Assembly (NCBI RefSeq): GCF_001543175.1
Contig: NZ_CP014161.1
Span: 620,001-684,000, forward strand
Origin: Aerococcus urinae
GTDB taxonomy: Bacteria > Bacillota > Bacilli > Lactobacillales > Aerococcaceae
DNA length: 64,000 bases
Reading direction: 5' to 3'
A model generated the notes under the pieces. The model did no database searches and was not told where the DNA came from. It was given only the letters and a program-made list of their open reading frames with translations. Below, piece after piece: positions 8,527-17,761 of this stretch (the stretch's first letter is position 1; every line of letters begins with the position of its first letter). A program made the translations under genes and the position numbers.

Positions 8527-9741
8527 ATGTCTGTCTGTGGAATGATTGTAGAATGGAATCCTTTTCATAATGGTCATGCCTATCTGATTCAAGAACTTAG
8601 GGGCCGTCAACCGAATACAGTTATCATTGCCATAATGAGTGGCAATTATGTACAAAGGGGCCAAGCAGCCTTGCTTTCTAAGTGGCAACGAACGGAAGTT
8701 GCTTTGAAAAATGGCTGCGACTTGGTGGTTGAACTTCCCTTTTGGTATGCTGTCCAACCAGCTGACCTCTTTGCAAAAGGGGCGGTGGGCTGCTTACATG
8801 CCTTGGGCTGCCAGCAATTAGCTTTTGGTAGTGAGTTAGAGGATTTTGCGCCTTACCAAGAATTAGCTCAATGGGTGAGTGACCATGAAGAAATTGTGGC
8901 TTTGAAACAGCAAAATGAAGCCTTTCATGCCAATAATTATGGCAAGAGCTCGATTAGTCTCCTAGCTGATTTAGTGGCGGAAGTGCCTGAATTAAGGCAT
9001 TTAAAGATCGATTTCACTGATAACAGTAATGTCTTATTAGCCTATTCTTACGCCAAGGCCAACGCTAAGTATCAAACGCCCATGTCCCTAACTGCAATCA
9101 AGCGACAAGGAAGTCAGCACCGAGACGATGATATGAGACCAGGGGCTAATTATGCTTCCAGTACCAGTATTAGAAAGGCATTACTGGAAGATCAGATAGA
9201 TTGTCGTCAGCTCGACCGGCTGATGCCTAAGGCAATGGTGGAAAAGCTTGAATTAGTCAATTATGACAGTTCCTGGTCAGCTTTGTACCCCTTATTGCGT
9301 TATAAAATCTTATCTGAATCCCGTCAAAAGCTGGCAGACTATTATCAAGTTTACGAAGGCATTGAAAAAAACTTAATCGAAGCCGCCCGGAAGGAGACCT
9401 GCTATGCCGATTTTCTTAATCAGGTTACCAATAAAAAATGGTCTAAATACCGGATTCAACGGGCGCTTTTGATGATTTTTTTAGGGGTTTCTGACCAGGA
9501 AATGCAGGATCATTTAAAGAAGCGCCAACCGCTTTATCTGTTAGGGACTAATGCCAGGGGAAGAAATTATTTAAAAGGCTTAGAAATTACAGATCCATCT
9601 TCTTATGCTATGATAAACCGTGTAGGCAAGGAAGAAAGTAAGGCCTGGCCTTTATGGATTCGTGTGGATGAAATCTATCAGCGCATAGTTATGAAAAGTA
9701 AAGGAAGTCAGCTTTTCGCTCATCCTCCGATCATGTTATAA
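8527..9741 (+). CDS. tmcAL: tRNA(Met) cytidine acetate ligase TmcAL (YlbM)
   Basis: 404-aa nucleotidyltransferase-fold protein. The N-terminal motif MIVEWNPFHNGHAYLIQE contains the HxGH signature. GSELEDF and the SSTSIRKAL motif further support the family. TmcAL activates acetate with ATP to acetylate C34 of elongator tRNA-Met. AAGGAGG lies upstream of the ATG. It ends the yqeG operon, and no strong hairpin is evident before the next promoter. Confidence 0.92.
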   Translation: MSVCGMIVEWNPFHNGHAYLIQELRGRQPNTVIIAIMSGNYVQRGQAALLSKWQRTEVALKNGCDLVVELPFWYAVQPADLFAKGAVGCLHALGCQQLAFGSELEDFAPYQELAQWVSDHEEIVALKQQNEAFHANNYGKSSISLLADLVAEVPELRHLKIDFTDNSNVLLAYSYAKANAKYQTPMSLTAIKRQGSQHRDDDMRPGANYASSTSIRKALLEDQIDCRQLDRLMPKAMVEKLELVNYDSSWSALYPLLRYKILSESRQKLADYYQVYEGIEKNLIEAARKETCYADFLNQVTNKKWSKYRIQRALLMIFLGVSDQEMQDHLKKRQPLYLLGTNARGRNYLKGLEITDPSSYAMINRVGKEESKAWPLWIRVDEIYQRIVMKSKGSQLFAHPPIML

Positions 9742-9792
9742 AAAATAGTGGAAAGGGAGCAAGTAGAGAAAAAGATTGTCAAGGAAATAACA

Positions 9793-9821
9793 TTGACAAA
9801 GCGATTGAAAATCGGTATAAT
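9793..9821 (+). promoter_or_regulatory. Consensus promoter of yceD-rpmF
   Basis: TTGACA (9793-9798), exactly 17 nt, TATAAT (9816-9821): a perfect sigma-70-type promoter 25 nt before yceD. Confidence 0.9.
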
Positions 9822-9846
9822 TTTTCTTGTTGCTTAATGGTGGTCA

Positions 9847-10401
9847 ATGATGAAATGGTCTTTTCAAGAACTCCGTATAAAAGCCCAAGATCCCTTAAAG
9901 GTTGATCAAGCCTTGGACCTTAAAGCTGATTTAATGAATAAAAATCCAGAAGTCCTCGACTTATCACCAGTAAAGGTTCAAGGGTATTTGATATACGACG
10001 ATCATACAGTATTGGCTCAATTAGAAATAGCTTTAACTATAACGCTCCCATCTTCACGGTCTCTTGAACCGGTAGATGTGGCAATGCAGTTTCCAATTCG
10101 AGAACGCTATATTGAATCAGGTTGGCAAAGTGAACTCGTCCAAGACGAGGATAACTTAGTGATTGAACTTGAGGATAATACAGTGGATTTGGGGAGGGCC
10201 ATTGTTGATAATATCATCACACATATCCCTCTTAAACGATTGACGCCTGATGAGTTGGAAGCAACAGATTTACCATCTGGCGACGATTGGAATTTAATGA
10301 CAGAAGCTTCATTTCAAAATGATGAAAAAAAATCGGATCAAATCGATCCTCGCTTTGCCAAGTTGAAGGATCTATTGAGCGATGATACTTCTGAATCATA
10401 A
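9847..10401 (+). CDS. yceD: YceD family protein (DUF177)
   Basis: 184 aa, acidic, with WSFQELRIKAQDPL at the N-terminus and a PIRERYIESGW segment in the middle. The DUF177/YceD family is almost always directly upstream of rpmF and is linked to 23S rRNA or ribosome assembly. The start may be Met1 or Met2 (9847 or 9850). Confidence 0.9.
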   Translation: MMKWSFQELRIKAQDPLKVDQALDLKADLMNKNPEVLDLSPVKVQGYLIYDDHTVLAQLEIALTITLPSSRSLEPVDVAMQFPIRERYIESGWQSELVQDEDNLVIELEDNTVDLGRAIVDNIITHIPLKRLTPDELEATDLPSGDDWNLMTEASFQNDEKKSDQIDPRFAKLKDLLSDDTSES

Positions 10402-10430
10402 TCTGAAACTAATTAGGAGGTGTAATGGAG

Positions 10431-10619
10431 ATGGCAGTACCAAAACGTAAAACATCAAAACAAAGAAAACGCAAACGCCGTACTCATTACAAGTTGGAAG
10501 TTCCAGGAATGGTTACTTGTCCAAATTGTGGTGAATACCGTAAGTCACATCATGTCTGCCCAAGTTGTGGATACTACGATGGCCAAGATGTGATGTCTAC
10601 TAATGAAGATGCAGAATAA
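10431..10619 (+). CDS. rpmF: 50S ribosomal protein L32
   Basis: 62-aa zinc-ribbon L32 beginning [16 protein letters not shown], with two Cys pairs CPNC and CPSC. I chose ATG 10431 because L32 proteins start MAVPK and the AGGAGGT ending at 10421 is 9 nt away. An in-frame ATG at 10425 is only 3-4 nt from it. Confidence 0.95.
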   Translation: MAVPKRKTSKQRKRKRRTHYKLEVPGMVTCPNCGEYRKSHHVCPSCGYYDGQDVMSTNEDAE

Positions 10620-10632
10620 TGATTCTGTTGTG

Positions 10633-10667
10633 AGAGGTTGGGACCTAGGTTCTAATCTCTTTTTTTT
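10633..10667 (+). terminator. Terminator after rpmF
   Basis: AGAGGTT (10633-10639) pairs with AATCTCT (10654-10660), with GGGACC/GGTTC pairing inside and T7 after. Confidence 0.8.
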
Positions 10668-10821
10668 ATTTCTATATTAAGGCTTTTAGCTTGATGTTTT
10701 CATGCTTTACTGAAAGGACTTTTGCTTTTTCTGCCTTTGGGTTAGACTATACATGTGATTTTACATACTTTATAAGCTTCAACAACTATGATCATTTATT
10801 ACTATTTAAGGAGGTCAGCCC

Positions 10822-11193
10822 ATGTCGTTTTCATGGACAGAAATTATTATTTATCTCTTGCCTTTTTTAACCTTATTTTTAGCCCTTTATTTTCGTCAGT
10901 ATTTAAATGATGGACGCCATATCCACTTGTTACCTATTGATGTCATGCATCCTATATTATGGCTATGCTTCCATTATTTAACTGAAACCATTTTTTATTT
11001 TTCCTTACTTCCCCTGTATTTTATTATTTTGGGGATTTTGGGGCTCTGGGGCTTGTACCAAGAGGAAAAAGGAGAGAGGGCTTTTCGCTGGACTCGTTTC
11101 TTTAGGAAACTCTCCAAGCGTCTCTTTGTCCTGACCTCTATTTCCTACTTACTTATGCTTATCGTTCGTTTTATCCAAGTTATCATTAAATAG
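10822..11193 (+). CDS. DUF3397 family membrane protein
   Basis: 123 aa with about four hydrophobic segments (residues 6-25, 48-62, 63-80, 100-122) and a basic loop RWTRFFRKLSKR. A DUF3397 protein is commonly found just upstream of mraZ in Lactobacillales; function unknown. AAGGAGG precedes the ATG. Confidence 0.75.
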   Translation: MSFSWTEIIIYLLPFLTLFLALYFRQYLNDGRHIHLLPIDVMHPILWLCFHYLTETIFYFSLLPLYFIILGILGLWGLYQEEKGERAFRWTRFFRKLSKRLFVLTSISYLLMLIVRFIQVIIK

Positions 11194-11285
11194 GTCTTTT
11201 TCGTAAATACTAGAGCAAATAGCTCAGCCTAGAAAGGGCATTTTCCTTACTAGGTTGGGCTTTTTTTCTGCCCTTTTTTAGGAAA

Positions 11286-11349
11286 GTGGGGGATGTGGTA
11301 AAATTTCAAAAATATTTGGGGAATAATGGAGGATTGTGGAGGATTGTGG
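11286..11349 (+). promoter_or_regulatory. MraZ-type operator repeats and mraZ promoter region
   Basis: GTGG units occur at 11286, 11295, 11336 and 11346, with a related ATGG at 11326. The last three (TGG at 11327, 11337, 11347) have exact 10-bp phase and a shared TGGAGGATTG unit. The repeats overlap a possible -35 (TTGTGG 11334-11339) for a TATTAT -10 at 11358-11363. MraZ proteins are known to bind short TGG-containing direct repeats before their own gene, so autoregulation of the dcw operon is inferred. Confidence 0.75.
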
Positions 11350-11407
11350 TAAACTAATATTATCTTAGTAAGCTAGGTGGACCAGGGGCACAGAAAGGCG
11401 AAAAATT

Positions 11408-11839
11408 ATGTTAATGGGAGAATATAAACATAATATCGACAGCAAGGGTCGCCTGATTATGCCCGCTAAATTACGCGATGATTTAGGGGAGCGTTTTGTG
11501 ATTACCCGGGGCTTGGATGGCTGTATTTTTGGTTATCCGAAAGCTACCTGGGACCTGGTCCAGGAAAAGTTAAAACAACTTCCCTTAGCTAAGAAGGATG
11601 CCCGGGCCTTTACCCGCTTTTTTTACTCGGCTGCCCAAGAGGTAGAACTGGATAAGCAAGGGCGGATTAATATTCCCCAAACCTTGATCGATTTTGCCCA
11701 TTTAGAAAAGTCCTGTCGCGTGATTGGCGTCAGTGAACGGATAGAAATCTGGGATGAAGGTCGCTGGCTAGCAGAAGCTGAGTCGCTTTCAGATAATTTT
11801 GAAGATATTGCAGAAAACCTGTTTGATTTTGGTCTTTAG
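11408..11839 (+). CDS. mraZ: Transcriptional regulator MraZ
   Basis: 143 aa with two tandem AbrB-like half-domains: [21 protein letters not shown] at the N-terminus and [17 protein letters not shown] near residues 77-91. MraZ forms a ring-shaped DNA-binding oligomer and is the first gene of the division and cell wall cluster. Direct repeats upstream are its likely target. Confidence 0.95.
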   Translation: MLMGEYKHNIDSKGRLIMPAKLRDDLGERFVITRGLDGCIFGYPKATWDLVQEKLKQLPLAKKDARAFTRFFYSAAQEVELDKQGRINIPQTLIDFAHLEKSCRVIGVSERIEIWDEGRWLAEAESLSDNFEDIAENLFDFGL

Positions 11840-11854
11840 GAGAAGGAGGCCCCT

Positions 11855-12811
11855 ATGTCTGAAACATTTCATCATATTACGGTTCTTTTAAAAGAAACGG
11901 TTGATGCCTTAAATGTTAAAGAAGATGGTTCTTATGTCGATTGCACCTTGGGAGGTGGCGGTCATACCAGCTACCTCTTAAGTAAACTATCAACCAAGGG
12001 CCGTCTTTATGCTTTTGACCAAGATATTCAGGCCATCAACCATGCTAAGGACCGCTTCGCTGATGCGATTGATGCGGGGCAACTGACTTTGATCCATGCC
12101 AATTTTGCTCAAATAGAAGAAGAGCTTGCCCAAAGAGGGGTTAAGCAAGTTGACGGCATTCTTTATGACTTAGGTGTGTCTTCCCCGCAATTAGATGATA
12201 GAGAGCGGGGCTTTTCCTATAAGCAAGATGCTCCTTTAGATATGCGAATGGATCAAAGTCAATCACTGACTGCTAAAGAAGTGGTTAATGAATGGTCTTA
12301 TGCCGATTTAGTTCGCATCCTCAAACGCTATGGTGAGGAAAAATTTGCCAAGGCCATAGCTCGTAATATCGAAAACCACCGCCAAAAGGCTACTATTACG
12401 CGGACAGCTGAATTAGTGGAAATTATCAAAGAAGCCATTCCCGCTCCAGCCCGCCGCAAGGGTGGTCACCCAGCTAAACGCAGTTTTCAAGCCATCCGGA
12501 TTGCAGTCAATGATGAATTGGGAGCCATTGAAAGCTCCTTAAGTCAGGCTTTGCAATTAATAAAGGTTGAAGGGCGGATTGCTGCCATTAGCTTTCAGTC
12601 TTTAGAAGACCGAATTGTCAAAGTCATGTTTAAAGAGGCCAGCACTGTGGATAATCTCCCTAGCCAGTTGCCCTTATTGGAAAGCCAATTACCCCAAGCT
12701 AAGTTTCGTCTAGTAAATAAAAAGCCGATTTATCCCAGCCAGGAAGAATTAGATAAGAATTCACGGGCACAAAGCGCCAAGTTACGTGCCATTGAACGGG
12801 TATCGGAGTAA
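11855..12811 (+). CDS. rsmH: 16S rRNA (cytosine(1402)-N4)-methyltransferase
   Basis: 318-aa RsmH/Mra[16 protein letters not shown], the SAM motif [31 protein letters not shown] and [14 protein letters not shown] are all diagnostic. It methylates C1402 in the 30S P site. Strong AGAAGGAGG site; second gene of the dcw operon. Confidence 0.96.
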   Translation: MSETFHHITVLLKETVDALNVKEDGSYVDCTLGGGGHTSYLLSKLSTKGRLYAFDQDIQAINHAKDRFADAIDAGQLTLIHANFAQIEEELAQRGVKQVDGILYDLGVSSPQLDDRERGFSYKQDAPLDMRMDQSQSLTAKEVVNEWSYADLVRILKRYGEEKFAKAIARNIENHRQKATITRTAELVEIIKEAIPAPARRKGGHPAKRSFQAIRIAVNDELGAIESSLSQALQLIKVEGRIAAISFQSLEDRIVKVMFKEASTVDNLPSQLPLLESQLPQAKFRLVNKKPIYPSQEELDKNSRAQSAKLRAIERVSE

Positions 12812-12830
12812 TTTGAGAGGAGTCGTTAAT

Positions 12831-13241
12831 GTGTCATCACCAGCACTTGAAAGAGAGAAAGCTAAACTTCAATATGCCCTGCCTAAGGAGGAAATTGATC
12901 ACACTTATAGTCATTCAGCAAAATCTTTAAATGGTCACTATCATGTGGAGACCTCTACTTTTTTTACGGGAAAAGATTTTTTGCTTTCAGCAGGAATGAT
13001 TCTCTTTTTAATGGTGGCGATTTTTTGGCTGATTAATGCACGTTCTTCAGTGGACGCTAAAAGACAAGAATTACAAAATGTGCAAAGAGAAACCCAGGCC
13101 TTAAAAACGGAAAAAGGCAATCTCCAACAAGAAGTTAATGAACTATCTAGTTATGAAAGAGTTATGCAGTATGCTAAGGACAACGGCTTGAAGCTAGAAG
13201 AAGAAAATATAAGGAATGTCACGAATGAAACATCAAAATAG
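12831..13241 (+). CDS. ftsL: Cell division protein FtsL
   Basis: Short bitopic protein: cytoplasmic region, one membrane span (ILFLMVAIFWLINA) and an extracytoplasmic coiled coil with a leucine-rich heptad pattern. FtsL forms the FtsL-DivIC-DivIB complex that activates the septal synthase. I chose GTG 12831 (136 aa) because GAGAGGAG lies 8 nt upstream. The frame opens earlier at 12786, but that region is inside rsmH and lacks a site. Confidence 0.88.
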   Translation: MSSPALEREKAKLQYALPKEEIDHTYSHSAKSLNGHYHVETSTFFTGKDFLLSAGMILFLMVAIFWLINARSSVDAKRQELQNVQRETQALKTEKGNLQQEVNELSSYERVMQYAKDNGLKLEEENIRNVTNETSK

Positions 13242-15381
13242 CAAGCAAAACCGTTTACAATTTCTGCATATCATGATGCTCTTGGTTAGTTTTATCTTTG
13301 TCCTCTTTGTGGGGAGACTGGCTTATATCATGCTGGGTGGAGAAGTTGATGGGGTGGACTTAAGAGCAAGTGCACAGCAACAATATGGAAGAAGTAGTAT
13401 TCAATTGGCTAAACGTGGAACCATCTATGATGTTGGTGGTAACGCGATAGCTACGGATGCTACTTCTTATAATTTATACGCGGTTTTAACCTCCGCTTGG
13501 GCCGATGAAGGCGCCGAACCCATCCATGTTCCTGATGATCAAAAAGAGCACACAGCAGAAGTTTTAAGTAAGCATATTGATATGTCAAAAGAAGACATTC
13601 TCAAACAATTAAATACGGAAAACGCCACCCAAATTGAATTTGGCCAAGCTGGGAAAAACCTTTCCTATGCGAAAATGCAAGAAATTCAAAATGAAAACCT
13701 GCAAGGGATCCACTTTGACCCCCAACCTTCCCGCCTATATCCGTCGGGAATCTTTGCCTCTCACGTGATTGGTTATGCCCAATTTCAAGAAGCAGAAAAT
13801 CCCCTGGATAGTCGCCTCGTGGGGCAATTAGGCTTAGAGAAGAGCTTAGACTCCCATCTGGCAGGAAAAAATGCTATCAAAGATTACCAGGCTGGCCATG
13901 ACCAAGTCGCTGTCAATGATGCCAATAGTGATGATAATGAAGCGGCTAACAGTGAAGCTAAAGATGGCTTAGATGTCTACACGACCATCGATACCCGTTT
14001 ACAAACCTACTTAGAGGGTTTGATGTCTAACATCTATGATAATTACCATCCTGAATCGATGACAGCTATGTTGGTTGAGCCTTCTACTGGGAATGTTCTC
14101 GCAGCCAGCCAACGACCGACTTTTAACATGCAAACCCGCAAAGGGATTGAAGATATGTGGACCAATCTTTTGGTTGGCGAAGCCTTTGAACCCGGGTCAG
14201 TCATTAAGGTTTTAACCATTGCTGCTGCTATCGAAGAAGGGGTTTTTGATCCTGATGCTACCTACCAATCGGGGAGTATTATTGTGGATGGTATCCGCAT
14301 TAGTGACTGGAATAAGGTCGGTTGGGGAACGATTACCCAGTTAGAAGGATTATCCCAATCATCTAACGTGCTTGTGGTAAAATTGGTTCAAGCCATGGGC
14401 TATGATACCTGGCATAAGTATATGGTGGAGTTTGGCTTAACTCAGAAACCTAATTCAGGTTTTTCTGATGAAATAGCGGGTTCGATGAATTATGATGAAG
14501 AACTCCAAAAGGCCAATACCGCTTTTGGACAAGGGATTCAAGTCACGCCTTGGGCCCTAATGCAAGCCTATACCGCAGTAGGAAACGGTGGCAAGATGAT
14601 GAAATTACATGTGATTGACCGCCTAGAAAAAGAAGATGGCAGTATTGAAGTTGTCAAACCAGAAGTGATTTCCTCACCGATTTCTGAAGAAACCGCTCAA
14701 AAAACCCTGAAAGCCTTGGAGTCCATCGTCTATGCCCCAACTGGTACTGGTAAAATCTATGATGTGGAAGGTACCCGCCTAGCGGTTAAGACTGGGACAG
14801 CAGAAATTTTTGACGAAAAAGCGGGTCGTTACTTATCCGGTGAATCGAATTATTTACATTCAGTTGTCGGCTTTGCACCTTCCGATCATCCCCAATATAT
14901 TTTATACTTAACCCTAAAGAAACCATCTCCTTCAGCAGGAAAGTTGGCCCAGGTACAGCTTTCAGAAATCTTTGTTCCCTTTATGAAACGGGCGATGGAA
15001 TATGGGAAGTTAGACCAATCCGACCAAGCCCATTTAACAGCAGTGCCTAATGTGGTTAACAGCAGTATCCAAAGTGGCCAGCAAACCATGCAGGGAAATG
15101 GCTTTGTCAACGTTGAGGTGATTGGTGACGGGGATAAGGTGATTGAACAATTTCCACAAGCGGGTACCAGACGGTCTTTAGATAATCGTGTTTATCTCTT
15201 AACTAATGGGCAAGTGGAAATGCCTAACTTCCTTGGCTTAGAAAAGACGGAAGCTATTACCTTAGCACGTTTGTTAGGAATTAATCTCAAAGTGAATGGT
15301 GAAGGTAAAGTGATCAGTCAAAATATTGAGCCTGGCCGGCCAATTTCTGATGGCCAGGGGCTTACTGTAGAATTACAATAA
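13216..15381 (+). CDS. Septal penicillin-binding protein (PBP2x/FtsI type) with PASTA domains
   Basis: 721 aa. It has an N-terminal membrane anchor (residues 15-37), a dimerisation region with RGTIYD, and a transpeptidase domain with SVIK (active Ser), SSN and KTG motifs. Two C-terminal PASTA domains follow (from about residue 610). It cross-links septal peptidoglycan in partnership with FtsW. The start (13216 or 13225) overlaps ftsL by 17-26 nt. Its place between ftsL and mraY matches pbpX of streptococci. Confidence 0.93.
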   Translation: MSRMKHQNSKQNRLQFLHIMMLLVSFIFVLFVGRLAYIMLGGEVDGVDLRASAQQQYGRSSIQLAKRGTIYDVGGNAIATDATSYNLYAVLTSAWADEGAEPIHVPDDQKEHTAEVLSKHIDMSKEDILKQLNTENATQIEFGQAGKNLSYAKMQEIQNENLQGIHFDPQPSRLYPSGIFASHVIGYAQFQEAENPLDSRLVGQLGLEKSLDSHLAGKNAIKDYQAGHDQVAVNDANSDDNEAANSEAKDGLDVYTTIDTRLQTYLEGLMSNIYDNYHPESMTAMLVEPSTGNVLAASQRPTFNMQTRKGIEDMWTNLLVGEAFEPGSVIKVLTIAAAIEEGVFDPDATYQSGSIIVDGIRISDWNKVGWGTITQLEGLSQSSNVLVVKLVQAMGYDTWHKYMVEFGLTQKPNSGFSDEIAGSMNYDEELQKANTAFGQGIQVTPWALMQAYTAVGNGGKMMKLHVIDRLEKEDGSIEVVKPEVISSPISEETAQKTLKALESIVYAPTGTGKIYDVEGTRLAVKTGTAEIFDEKAGRYLSGESNYLHSVVGFAPSDHPQYILYLTLKKPSPSAGKLAQVQLSEIFVPFMKRAMEYGKLDQSDQAHLTAVPNVVNSSIQSGQQTMQGNGFVNVEVIGDGDKVIEQFPQAGTRRSLDNRVYLLTNGQVEMPNFLGLEKTEAITLARLLGINLKVNGEGKVISQNIEPGRPISDGQGLTVELQ

Positions 15382-15401
15382 TGAGAACGGGAGAATCATT
15401 T

Positions 15402-16349
15402 ATGTTATTTACCTTTATATTGAGTTTTTTAATAACGGTTATCTTGATGCCAATCTTTATCCAATGGATGCATGCTAAACAATTTGGTCAGGAAATTTTA
15501 GCCATTGGCCCCAGCTGGCACAAGCAAAAAAGTGGTACCCCCACTATGGGAGGTTTAGTTTTTCTCTTTGCTAGTTTGCTGGCCTTGACGATTCACAAAC
15601 TTTGGCATTCGTATTTTTCTCTTCCCTTAGTTATTCTAATGCTTTCTTTGATTCTTTTTGCTGGAATCGGTTTTGTGGATGACTTTTTGAAAATTTTCAA
15701 AAAACAAAATGAAGGTCTCACATCGAAGCAAAAATTTCTATCCCAGCTTATGGCATCGGCCATTCTGATTCTGGCCATGTATTTTTCGGGGTTAAACATT
15801 TCCTTACCGCTTCCCTTTGGCTTTAGTACATCATCTTTTTTAGTGGTTTTTATTTTTGCGGTCTTTTGGATTACCGGCTTTTCAAATGCATTCAACCTCA
15901 CCGATGGGATTGACGGTTTAGCCAGTGGTAACGGGATTATTAGCTTAACTGCCTATCTCATTATCTTTTTAAAACAAGGACAGATGGATCTGGCGCTTTT
16001 TAATGTTGCCTTGATTGCTTCTTTATTTGGCTTTCTAATCTTTAATATGAAAACCGCTAAAGTCTTTATGGGCGACGCTGGCTCTTTGGCAATTGGCGCT
16101 AGCCTTGCCGTGATTAGCTTAATGACTGGAAATCCTTGGAGTTTACTAGTTTTCGGTTTTATTTACGTCGTGGAAACGGCTAGTGTCATGATTCAAGTCA
16201 CTTATTTCAAAAAGACTGGTAAGCGAATCTTTAAAATGACCCCCATCCACCACCATTTTGAAATGGAAGGTTGGAGTGAATGGAAAATTGACTTTGTTTT
16301 ATGGGGCATTGCTGCAGCTTTAAGTGTTATCGGAATTTTTATTTTTTAG
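15402..16349 (+). CDS. mraY: Phospho-N-acetylmuramoyl-pentapeptide-transferase
   Basis: Polytopic membrane enzyme that makes lipid I from UDP-MurNAc-pentapeptide and undecaprenyl phosphate. KSGTPTMGGL, the catalytic DD in GFVDDFLKI, FNLTDGIDGLASG and the basic MTPIHHHFE loop are all seen. ATG 15402 (315 aa) has GGGAGA upstream. An ATG at 15381, overlapping the pbp stop, would add seven residues but has no good site. Confidence 0.95.
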   Translation: MLFTFILSFLITVILMPIFIQWMHAKQFGQEILAIGPSWHKQKSGTPTMGGLVFLFASLLALTIHKLWHSYFSLPLVILMLSLILFAGIGFVDDFLKIFKKQNEGLTSKQKFLSQLMASAILILAMYFSGLNISLPLPFGFSTSSFLVVFIFAVFWITGFSNAFNLTDGIDGLASGNGIISLTAYLIIFLKQGQMDLALFNVALIASLFGFLIFNMKTAKVFMGDAGSLAIGASLAVISLMTGNPWSLLVFGFIYVVETASVMIQVTYFKKTGKRIFKMTPIHHHFEMEGWSEWKIDFVLWGIAAALSVIGIFIF

Positions 16350-16358
16350 GAGTATATT

Positions 16359-17747
16359 ATGGAGCAAACATCTAGTAAGCAAACAGTAAAGAATAAAAAG
16401 GTTTTGGTCTTAGGTTTGGCCAAAACGGGTCTGAGTGTGGTTAAGAAACTCGCTGCCGAAGGTGCGATTGTGACTGTCAATGATAAACAGCCCCTAGATG
16501 AGAATAAAGCCGCCCAAGATCTCATTGAGCATAATGTTCGTATTATTTCTGGCTATCATCCGATTGAACTCCTAGACGAGGACTTTGCTTTTATGGTCAA
16601 AAATCCTGGCATTCCTTACAGCAATCCTATGGTTCAAAGAGCCCAAGAGTTGAATTTACCGATTTATACTGATATCGAACTTCTAGCCTGGTTTAACCAA
16701 GCGGAGGTCATTGGCATTACCGGGTCAAATGGTAAGACAACCACCACCTCTTTATTGGGAGAGATCTTACAAGGCGCTAAGGAATTGATCGGAAAAACGG
16801 AAGTAGCCGGTAATATTGGCATTCCGGCCTTAACCGCCAGCCAAGGACTGAGTCGTCAAGACCGCTTAGTCTTGGAATTGTCCAGTTTTCAATTAATGGG
16901 AATTGAAACTTTTCGTCCCCATATTGCAGCCATTATTGACCTCTACCCCACCCACTTAGACTACCATGGAAGTATTGAAAATTACCTTGCTGCTAAATGG
17001 CGGATTACTAAGAACCAAGGACCGGACGATTACTTACTATTAAACTATGACCAAGAAATCCTTTGGCAAAAGGCTAAGGAAAGTGCTGCCCAAATTATTC
17101 CGATTTCTATAGAAAGTGAGTTGGAAAAAGGGGCATGGTATAATGAAAAAGAAGGGACCCTAATGTGGGGGAGTGAGGCGGTCTTAAAACGAGAAGACCT
17201 CTTCTTACCTGGTAAACATAATGTTCAGAATGCCTTAGTCGCTCTTGCCATCGCTAAATTATTAGGTGTAAGCAATGCAAGTATCCAAGCAGCTTGTTCC
17301 CAATTCCATGGGGTCAAGCACCGGATTCAATTTGTTGATCAAATCATTGGACGGCGCTTTTATAATGATTCCAAGGCGACCAATAATGAGGCATCCATCA
17401 CAGCCTTACGTAGTTTTAAAGAGCCCTTGGTTTGGATAGCTGGTGGCTTGGATCGAGGAAATGGTGTGGAAGAACTATTAGAAGAACTAGGTCAGGTGCA
17501 TGCCCTAGTAGCTATGGGAGAAACCCAGGACAAATTTATCGATCTCGCTAATAAGGCAGGAATTTCTCAAATTAGTGTCGCTAAAAATATTGAAGAGGCG
17601 ACCCAAGCCGCTTACCGTTTAAGCCAGCCAGGAGATGTGATTCTTTTATCCCCTGCCTGTGCTTCTTGGGACCAATACCCTAATTTTGAAGTGCGTGGTC
17701 AACGCTTTATCGATGCAGTAGCAGAATTAAAGAAACAGGAAAGCTAA
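16359..17747 (+). CDS. murD: UDP-N-acetylmuramoylalanine--D-glutamate ligase
   Basis: 462-aa Mur ligase that adds D-Glu to UDP-MurNAc-L-Ala. It has an N-terminal Rossmann-like domain (VLVLGLAKTGLSV), ATP loop GITGSNGKTTTT, NPGIPYSNP, KHNVQNALVALA and NDSKATNNEA. It lies between mraY and murG in the standard dcw order. Confidence 0.96.
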   Translation: MEQTSSKQTVKNKKVLVLGLAKTGLSVVKKLAAEGAIVTVNDKQPLDENKAAQDLIEHNVRIISGYHPIELLDEDFAFMVKNPGIPYSNPMVQRAQELNLPIYTDIELLAWFNQAEVIGITGSNGKTTTTSLLGEILQGAKELIGKTEVAGNIGIPALTASQGLSRQDRLVLELSSFQLMGIETFRPHIAAIIDLYPTHLDYHGSIENYLAAKWRITKNQGPDDYLLLNYDQEILWQKAKESAAQIIPISIESELEKGAWYNEKEGTLMWGSEAVLKREDLFLPGKHNVQNALVALAIAKLLGVSNASIQAACSQFHGVKHRIQFVDQIIGRRFYNDSKATNNEASITALRSFKEPLVWIAGGLDRGNGVEELLEELGQVHALVAMGETQDKFIDLANKAGISQISVAKNIEEATQAAYRLSQPGDVILLSPACASWDQYPNFEVRGQRFIDAVAELKKQES

Positions 17748-17761
17748 AAAGGAGTTTTACT

